From NCBI GenBank assembly GCA_028689635.1, contig JAQVCU010000006.1, positions 1 to 63,898 on the forward strand: a stretch of DNA of 63,898 nucleotides, in the 5' to 3' direction. This DNA comes from Oscillospiraceae bacterium (GTDB taxonomy: Bacteria; Bacillota; Clostridia; Oscillospirales; Ruminococcaceae). The translations under genes were made by a program, and so were the position numbers. The notes under the pieces are model-generated. The model was given only the letters and a program-made list of their open reading frames with translations, did not search any database and was not told the DNA's origin. Shown in pieces: positions 58,975 to 63,898 of this stretch (the first letter of the stretch is position 1; each line of letters starts with the position of its first letter).

Positions 58975-60246
58975 TTGGACCTTCCCCAATGGTGTATTTA
59001 TCTGATCCTAGTGGCGCTGGTTGCCTGTTCTGCGTTTTTTTCCGCCTCTGAGACGGCTTTTTTGTCGATGAATAAGATCCGCATGAAGGCGATGGCGGAG
59101 GAGGGGAACGGGAGAGCGCGCCTGGCGCTGAAAATTTCGGAAAACTACGACCGGACCCTTTCCACCATCCTGGTGGGGAACAACGTGGTCAATATCGCGG
59201 CGTCCTCGCTGGCAACGGTGCTGTTTTCCATCTATTTTCCCGTTTACGGCCCGGTGATCTCCACCGCGGTCATGACCCTGGTGATTTTGGTGTTTGGTGA
59301 GATCCTGCCCAAAACGGTGGCAAAGGAGAAGAGCGAGAGCATTTCCATGGCCATCGCCCGGGCGATGAACGCCGTACTCGTGCTGCTTACGCCCCTGGCG
59401 GCGGTGTTTCTGAAGTTTCAAAACTGGGTGGTCAAACGGCTGCGGCACGGCGGCGGCCAGCCTTACGCCACAGAGGAAGAGCTGAAATACATCGTGGATA
59501 CCATCGAGAGCGAGGGCGTGCTGGAAAAGCAGGAGAGCGAACTGGTTCGTTCCGCCCTGGAATTCGATGAGACGGCGGTGCAGGAGGTCCTCATTCCGCG
59601 GGTGGATATGGCGGCGGTGGATGTGGAGGACGACGTGGGCCAGATCGTCGAATATGTGCTGGAGGAAGGCTATTCCCGCTATCCGGTCTATGAACATACC
59701 ACCGACCACATCATCGGCCTGCTGCAGGCCAAGGATGTGCTGGCAAGGCTGGCGAAGGGCCAGCCGGTGGAGGTGCGGGAGCTGATGCGCCCCTGCATTT
59801 TTGTCCATCGTTCCAAAAAGCTCTCCGCCGTGCTCAACGACCTTAAACGCACCCGGCAGCATCTGGCGGTGGTCACCGACGATTACGGCGGGACCCAGGG
59901 GATCGTCACCATGGAGGATCTTTTGGAAGAGCTGGTGGGAGATATCTACGACGAGGACGAGGAAGTGCCCCAGGATATTGTGGCGGTGGGCCCCGGCATT
60001 TTTGAGGTGAGCGGGGATACCGACGCGGAGGATTTTATGGAGAAGGTAGCCGGCCTGGAAAATGAGGAGCTGGACTGCAACTCCGTAGGCGGCTGGGTGC
60101 TGGATGAACTCAAACATTTGCCGGAGGAGGGCGAGACCTTCCGCTGGCGGGATTGGCTCGTCACCGTACTGGAGATGGACGATCAACGGATCCGAAAGGT
60201 GCGGGTGGAACCGGCCGCCGAAACGGCCGCCCCCGCTGAAGAATAA
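58975..60246 (+). CDS. CNNM/CorC family (DUF21-CBS pair-CorC_HlyC) transporter
   Basis: The 423-residue protein has an N-terminal DUF21 membrane domain (VACSAFFSASETAFLSMNKIRMKAMAEEG, STILVGNNVVNIAASSLAT, FGEILPKTVAKE). Two CBS domains follow (PRVDMAAVDVEDDVGQIVEYVLEEGYSRYPVYE and YGGTQGIVTMEDLLEELVGDIYDE), then a CorC/HlyC domain. Family members export Mg2+; 'hemolysin' is a legacy name. The start is TTG 58975 with GGAGCTGAG upstream. proB follows 73 bp later. Confidence 0.92.
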   Translation: MDLPQWCIYLILVALVACSAFFSASETAFLSMNKIRMKAMAEEGNGRARLALKISENYDRTLSTILVGNNVVNIAASSLATVLFSIYFPVYGPVISTAVMTLVILVFGEILPKTVAKEKSESISMAIARAMNAVLVLLTPLAAVFLKFQNWVVKRLRHGGGQPYATEEELKYIVDTIESEGVLEKQESELVRSALEFDETAVQEVLIPRVDMAAVDVEDDVGQIVEYVLEEGYSRYPVYEHTTDHIIGLLQAKDVLARLAKGQPVEVRELMRPCIFVHRSKKLSAVLNDLKRTRQHLAVVTDDYGGTQGIVTMEDLLEELVGDIYDEDEEVPQDIVAVGPGIFEVSGDTDAEDFMEKVAGLENEELDCNSVGGWVLDELKHLPEEGETFRWRDWLVTVLEMDDQRIRKVRVEPAAETAAPAEE

Positions 60247-60319
60247 ACGGGCGGCCTCTGGGGCCGCGCGGCAGCTTTGATATTTCGCCCGGCAGGGCGC
60301 CGACAAGGATGTGACCAGG

Positions 60320-61117
60320 ATGAATGGCTTTGCACAGGCAAAAAAAATTGTGGTCAAGGTAGGCACCTCTACCCTGACCCATGGGACAGGACTCATCAAT
60401 ATCCGCAGGATGGAGCGGTTTGTAAAAACGCTGGCCGACCTCAAAAATTCTGGACGGGATCTGATCCTGGTCTCTTCCGGCGCCATCGGCGTAGGGGTGG
60501 GAAAACTGGGCCTTGCGGCGCGTCCCAGCGATACGCCCTCCAAGCAGGCCGCAGCCGCGGTGGGCCAGTGCGAGCTGATGTATCTGTACGATAAGCTGTT
60601 TTCGGAATACAACCACCCGGTGGCGCAGGTGCTGCTCACCCGCGATGTGGTAGAACTTTCGGCCCGCAAGGCAAATTGCGTCAACACCTTCCGCCGTTTG
60701 CTGGAGATGGGCGTGATCCCGGTGGTGAACGAAAACGATACTGTGGCGGTAGAAGAGATCGAATTTGGCGACAACGACACCCTCTCGGCCATGGTGGCGG
60801 TGTTGGCCGGGGCGGATGCCCTGGTCATCCTCACCGACATCGACGGCCTGTATGAGGAAGACCCCCGTAAAAACCCGGCGGCGGCCCTGATCCCGGAGGT
60901 GGAGGAAGTGACCGACGAGATCCTGGCATTGGCGGGGGGAGTTGGTTCCAGCCGGGGGACCGGCGGCATGGTGACCAAGCTCCATGCGGCCCAGATCGCC
61001 TGTCCTGCCGGGATCGAAATGGCAATCGTCAATGGCTCCGACCCCGAGATCCTTTACGACCTTTTTGAAGGCAAGGCGGTCGGTACCCGTTTTTGTGGAA
61101 AGAGGGCGAAGGCATGA
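60320..61117 (+). CDS. proB: Glutamate 5-kinase, short form without PUA domain
   Basis: ProB phosphorylates glutamate in the first step of proline synthesis and is usually feedback inhibited. The 265 residues form the amino-acid kinase domain: KIVVKVGTSTLTHGTG, LVSSGAIGVGVGKLG, PVVNENDTVAVEEIEFGDND, ILTDIDGLYEEDPR and GTGGMVTKLHAAQIA. The C-terminal PUA domain of about 100 residues, common in ProB, is missing. ATG 60320 is preferred over GTG 60311 for spacing to AAGGATGTGA. It overlaps proA by 4 nt. Confidence 0.94.
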   Translation: MNGFAQAKKIVVKVGTSTLTHGTGLINIRRMERFVKTLADLKNSGRDLILVSSGAIGVGVGKLGLAARPSDTPSKQAAAAVGQCELMYLYDKLFSEYNHPVAQVLLTRDVVELSARKANCVNTFRRLLEMGVIPVVNENDTVAVEEIEFGDNDTLSAMVAVLAGADALVILTDIDGLYEEDPRKNPAAALIPEVEEVTDEILALAGGVGSSRGTGGMVTKLHAAQIACPAGIEMAIVNGSDPEILYDLFEGKAVGTRFCGKRAKA

Positions 61118-62358
61118 GCGTTTTGGAACAGCTTGGCCTCCGGGCAAAAGAGGCGTCGCCTGTTTTGCGAGGCGCTTCCACCGGCCAGAAGAACGCAGCC
61201 CTGGGGGAGATCGCCCGGGCCCTGCGGGAGCAGTGCGGCGCGGTGTTGGAGGCAAACGGCGAGGATATTGCCAATGCGCGGCAAAATGGGATGAGCGCGG
61301 CCCTCATCGACCGCCTGACCCTGACCCGGGAGCGGGTCTTCGCCATGGCGGAGGGCGTAGAGCAGATCGCCGCCCTGCCGGATCCCATCGGCGAAGTGAT
61401 GGAGGGCTTTACCCGCCCCAACGGCCTTGAGATCATCAAAAAGCGCGTTCCCATGGGGGTGATCGGCATCATTTATGAGGCCAGGCCCAATGTGACGGTG
61501 GACGCGGCGGCGTTGTGCCTGAAATCCGGCAATGTCTGCCTGTTGCGCGGCGGCAAGGAGGCCATCCATTCCAATATGGCGTTGGCGGGGATCATGTCCC
61601 GCGCGGTAGAGAAAACCGGCCTGCCGGGGGACTGCGTCCTGCTGCTGGAGGATATCTCCCGGGAAACGGCGGCGCAGATGATGCGGATGAACGGCGTGCT
61701 GGATGTGCTGATCCCCCGGGGCGGGGCGGGGCTGATCCGCTCTGTGGTACAAAACGCCACGGTGCCTGTCATCGAGACCGGCACGGGCAACTGCCATGTC
61801 TATGTGGATAGCAGCGCCGACCTTGAAATGGCGGAGAAGATCATCGTCAACGCCAAGGCCCAGCGCCCATCGGTGTGCAACGCTGCGGAAACGCTGCTGG
61901 TGCATCGGGAGGTCGCGGAGCGTTTTCTGCCCGCGGCGGGCGAGGCCCTGAAAAAAGCCGGCGTGACCCTTTACGGCTGCCCCGAGACCTGCCGGATCCT
62001 GCCGGGGACGGCGGCAGCCACCGAGGAGGATTACGCCACGGAATATTTGGATTATAAACTGGCGGTGCGCGTGGTGGAAAGCCTGGACGAAGCCATCGCC
62101 CATATCCGGCGGTATTCTACCGGCCACAGTGAAGCCATTGTGACGCGGGACTACGAAAGCAGCCGGCGCTTTACCGCCCAGGTGGATTCGGCGGCGGTCT
62201 ATGTCAACGCCTCCACTCGATTTACTGATGGCGGGGAATTTGGCTTTGGCGCGGAGATCGGCATCTCCACCCAGAAACTCCACGCCCGCGGGCCCATGGG
62301 GCTTCGGGAAATGACGACCTATCAATATATTATCAAAGGCAGCGGGCAGATCCGCTGA
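61114..62358 (+). CDS. proA: Glutamate-5-semialdehyde dehydrogenase
   Basis: ProA reduces glutamyl 5-phosphate to the semialdehyde using NADPH. The 414 residues show the aldehyde-dehydrogenase-like fold, with PMGVIGIIYEARPNVTVDAAALCLKSGN, IETGTGNCHVYVD, the catalytic Cys in AKAQRPSVCNAAETLLVH, and FTDGGEFGFGAEIGISTQKLHARGPMGL. The start overlaps the proB stop (ATGA). Together they give glutamate semialdehyde; proC is not in the window. Confidence 0.97.
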   Translation: MSVLEQLGLRAKEASPVLRGASTGQKNAALGEIARALREQCGAVLEANGEDIANARQNGMSAALIDRLTLTRERVFAMAEGVEQIAALPDPIGEVMEGFTRPNGLEIIKKRVPMGVIGIIYEARPNVTVDAAALCLKSGNVCLLRGGKEAIHSNMALAGIMSRAVEKTGLPGDCVLLLEDISRETAAQMMRMNGVLDVLIPRGGAGLIRSVVQNATVPVIETGTGNCHVYVDSSADLEMAEKIIVNAKAQRPSVCNAAETLLVHREVAERFLPAAGEALKKAGVTLYGCPETCRILPGTAAATEEDYATEYLDYKLAVRVVESLDEAIAHIRRYSTGHSEAIVTRDYESSRRFTAQVDSAAVYVNASTRFTDGGEFGFGAEIGISTQKLHARGPMGLREMTTYQYIIKGSGQIR

Positions 62359-62373
62359 CGAGGGGGATTCCAC

Positions 62374-63123
62374 ATGGACAACAATCTTCGGCGAACCCGG
62401 GAGCGCCACCAGAAATATAAATATGCGGCGCCTTTTGGGGGACTGTTCATCCTGCTGGCGGTCATCGGCCTTATCTCCGTGGCGGTGATGAGCGTGCGGC
62501 TGACCACCGCGATCATGGATAACACCAAGGAAAAGCAGAAGTTTGAAAGCTTTATCCTTCCGGTGCTGATGTTTGACCCGGTCACCTTTGATTCCCCGGC
62601 GGACGCCGACCCGGAAATGGTGCTCAAATCCGCCTTATGGGCTGCCCTGCTGGACAACCGCAGCAAATACGCCTACGATGAAAGCGGGATGCTGGTGGTT
62701 CCCGTAAGCGATGTGGACGTCTATGCCGCCCGCTTGTTTGGAAGCGAGATCAAGGTGGAAAACAAGTCGATCCTCAGCTTCGAGATGAACTATGTCTACA
62801 ATGAAGAACAGAATACCTACAGCGTCCCGGCGGACGGCCAGGTGTGGCAGTATAAGCCCCGGGTCCAGAAGATCATCAAAAAAGGCGATCAATACACCTT
62901 GCTGGTGGATTATATCCCGCCAGGCAGCCTGTGGGAGACCGATTTTGAGGGCAATACCTATGAGCCGGAGCCGGATAAGACCATGATCTACGAGCTCAAA
63001 AAGGTGAAAAACGGCTACAACATCACCGCCATCAGGGATATGAGCGCGGCAGAAGGGGCAAACGGCACATCGGCGTCCGGCATTTCGGGCGGTCAGTCCA
63101 ATCTGTCCCGGCCCGCCGCGTAG
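62374..63123 (+). CDS. Hypothetical membrane-anchored extracytoplasmic protein
   Basis: The 249-residue protein has a basic N terminus (RRTRERHQKYKY), one membrane helix (about 20-45), and an outer domain of about 200 residues with mixed alpha/beta character (VPVSDVDVYAARLFGSEIKVE, YTLLVDYIPPG) and a Gly/Ser/Ala-rich tail. I do not recognise the family, although single-pass proteins of this layout recur in Clostridia. The ATG follows CGAGGGGG, 15 bp after proA, so it is probably cotranscribed with proBA. Confidence 0.7.
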   Translation: MDNNLRRTRERHQKYKYAAPFGGLFILLAVIGLISVAVMSVRLTTAIMDNTKEKQKFESFILPVLMFDPVTFDSPADADPEMVLKSALWAALLDNRSKYAYDESGMLVVPVSDVDVYAARLFGSEIKVENKSILSFEMNYVYNEEQNTYSVPADGQVWQYKPRVQKIIKKGDQYTLLVDYIPPGSLWETDFEGNTYEPEPDKTMIYELKKVKNGYNITAIRDMSAAEGANGTSASGISGGQSNLSRPAA

Positions 63124-63157
63124 TTTTTCAGCATCGGGATAGAGCCGAAAGCCGCTC

Positions 63158-63188
63158 AAAGCCGCCTGCTTTTGCAGGCGGCTTTTTT
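63158..63188 (+). terminator. terminator after the 62374 gene
   Basis: AAAGCCGCCTGC (63158-63169) pairs with GCAGGCGGCTTT (63174-63185), TTTT loop, T-run. Confidence 0.95.
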
Positions 63189-63261
63189 GCGCGCCGGTTC
63201 CGGCCTGCTGGTACGGAGCCCTTGATCCCACAAAAAGTTTTGAAAATCCCCACGCAGGGCC

Positions 63262-63289
63262 TTGACAGGACGGCAGGAACGAGTATAAT
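63262..63289 (+). promoter_or_regulatory. arsR-type gene promoter
   Basis: TTGACA (63262-63267), 16-bp spacer, TATAAT (63284-63289), consensus in both boxes. Confidence 0.85.
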
Positions 63290-63295
63290 AAAATC

Positions 63296-63321
63296 AACAT
63301 ATGAACATATACTCATATGTT
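63296..63321. promoter_or_regulatory. ArsR/SmtB operator
   Basis: AACATATGA-8-TCATATGTT inverted repeat at the predicted transcript start. The ATATGAACA...TCATAT layout closely resembles SmtB/CzrA/CadC sites, suggesting autorepression by the gene it precedes. Confidence 0.8.
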
Positions 63322-63341
63322 TCGACAAAGGAGGGGACAAT

Positions 63342-63731
63342 ATGAAGGAACAGGATCTTTGCTGCGAGGAGGCCTGCGTTCATCCGGAGCACATCGAGGC
63401 GGCCAAAAGCCACATGCCGGATGAGGACTCCCTGTTTTCGCTGGCGGAACTATTTAAAGTTTTTTCAGATAGCACCCGCATCCGCATTATGTGCGCGCTG
63501 GCGGATGAGGAACTTTGCGTCTGTGATATTGCCGACCTGCTCGGGGTAAGTCAGTCCGCCATTTCCCACCAACTGCGGCTGCTTAGGGCCAGCCATTTGG
63601 TTCGCACCCGCAGGGAGGGGAAGTCGGTCTTTTATTCTTTGGATGACCATCATGTCCATTCCATTTTACGGGAAGGGCTGGATCATATCGGCCACACTTC
63701 AAAGGGGAGAGAGGAAAACGAAAATGTGTGA
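63342..63731 (+). CDS. ArsR/SmtB family metal sensor (CadC/CzrA-like)
   Basis: The 129-residue winged-helix repressor carries two classic metal sites. The alpha3N-type site is Cys7, Cys8 and Cys12 in the N-terminal arm plus Cys59-x-Cys61 in ELCVCDIADLLG, as in CadC. The alpha5 site is Asp102, His104, His115 and His118, with the same spacing as Zn-sensing SmtB/CzrA. The DNA helix is SQSAISHQLRLLR. It should release the operator when Zn, Cd or a similar ion binds. AAGGAGGGG precedes the ATG at 63342. It overlaps the His-rich gene by 8 nt. Confidence 0.93.
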   Translation: MKEQDLCCEEACVHPEHIEAAKSHMPDEDSLFSLAELFKVFSDSTRIRIMCALADEELCVCDIADLLGVSQSAISHQLRLLRASHLVRTRREGKSVFYSLDDHHVHSILREGLDHIGHTSKGREENENV

Positions 63732-63898
63732 GACAAAATGCGGGGGACAAGAGGAAGTAAATTGCGGCTGCGGCCGTCATGAGCACCATGACCACGACGG
63801 GGGCTGTGGCTGTGGCCATCAGGAGCACCATGACCACGACGAAGGCTGCGGCTGCGGACATCAGGAGCACCATGACCACGACGAAGGCTGCGGCTGCG
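63724..63898 (+). CDS. His/Cys-rich repeat protein, N-terminal part (probably a metal transporter), cut by the window edge
   Basis: About 58 residues are visible. After MCETKCGGQEEV they are tandem 14-residue units of type GCGCGHQEHHDHDE, with CGCG and HxHHDHD metal-binding clusters. Such N-terminal sequences occur on cation-efflux (CDF), ZIP or P-type ATPase transporters and on metallochaperones. The overlap with the ArsR/SmtB sensor supports a metal resistance or homeostasis role. The rest of the gene lies beyond the window, so the class is unknown. Confidence 0.7.
   Translation, partial: MCETKCGGQEEVNCGCGRHEHHDHDGGCGCGHQEHHDHDEGCGCGHQEHHDHDEGCGC
63760..63898 (+). repeat. 42-bp tandem repeats encoding His/Cys clusters
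   Basis: Units at 63760-63801, 63802-63843 and 63844-63885 plus a partial fourth copy at the window edge; the last copies are nearly identical. Confidence 0.9.

Noticed and set aside
1-63898. Mobile element or prophage
   Set aside because: No transposase, integrase, phage structural genes or long terminal repeats were seen; gene order is core-chromosomal.

Overview
The window is a GC-rich chromosomal segment of a spore-forming, low-oxygen Firmicute. The best guess is class Clostridia, Oscillospiraceae/Ruminococcaceae-like. The evidence is the Firmicute order of the ylxM-ffh-rpsP-khpA-rimM-trmD and rimP-nusA-rnpM-ylxQ-infB-rbfA-nrnA-truB-ribF-rpsO-pnp blocks, a MltG/U32 (YrrO-type) neighbourhood, CotF-type spore coat genes, ThyX instead of ThyA, a Na+-translocating decarboxylase membrane pair, Rnf-type membrane subunits and a HrcA/CIRCE site. 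About one gene in five starts with TTG or GTG. I saw no tRNA, rRNA, insertion sequence, prophage or CRISPR array.

Layout. 1-1154 is the 3' end of a large 2-hydroxyacyl-CoA dehydratase activator-type gene. 1311-5609 is the SRP/ribosome-maturation operon, ending in a TrmD fused to an ASCH domain. 5688-10782 holds two small membrane proteins and an overlapping recD2-comF-mreB unit. 10971-11446 is a pair of tiny CotF-like coat genes. 11541-15740 holds a convergent MscS channel, the oadG-oadB pair and a MATE exporter with a MerR-type promoter geometry. 16030-26913 holds pcrA, thyX-tmk, a DJ-1 protein with formyl-THF cyclo-ligase, mltG and the U32 protein, then metG and tatD. 26961-30621 is a TetR regulator, an AT-rich regulatory patch rich in dyads, a PutP-like symporter and an AEC transporter. 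30726-31280 is a CDP-alcohol phosphotransferase, followed by about 480 bp of strongly folded non-coding DNA.

31763-35732 is the most unusual region: rpe followed by four tightly overlapping genes homologous to RnfC, RnfD, RnfE and RnfA. There is no RnfG or RnfB. The RnfC homologue lacks the N-terminal domain and NADH/FMN glycine loop, the RnfD homologue lacks a recognisable flavinylation motif, and three of the four cysteines that hold the membrane [2Fe-2S] cluster in RnfA/RnfE are replaced. It looks like an Rnf-derived membrane complex stripped of most of its redox cofactors but with intact reading frames. Cell-envelope genes follow: a GHL/DUF4015 protein, a VanY-type carboxypeptidase and a zinc-ribbon membrane protein.

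40560-44353 holds htpG behind a CIRCE element, a small exporter-like membrane protein and an orphan polytopic membrane protein on the minus strand. 44551-55509 is the long translation/RNA-maturation block, with an 11-copy in-frame 24-bp repeat in infB. 55592-63123 holds an SdpI-family protein, two GNAT acetyltransferases, a GPH sugar symporter behind a LacI-type palindrome, a CNNM/CorC protein, proBA and an unknown anchored protein. The window ends in an ArsR/SmtB metal sensor with its own operator and the start of a His/Cys-rich repeat protein cut by the window edge.

Transcription units are unusually easy to read: most start with a sigma-A promoter, often with 17-bp spacing and an extended -10, and end in a GC-rich hairpin. 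All functions are inferred by reading motifs; no database search was run.
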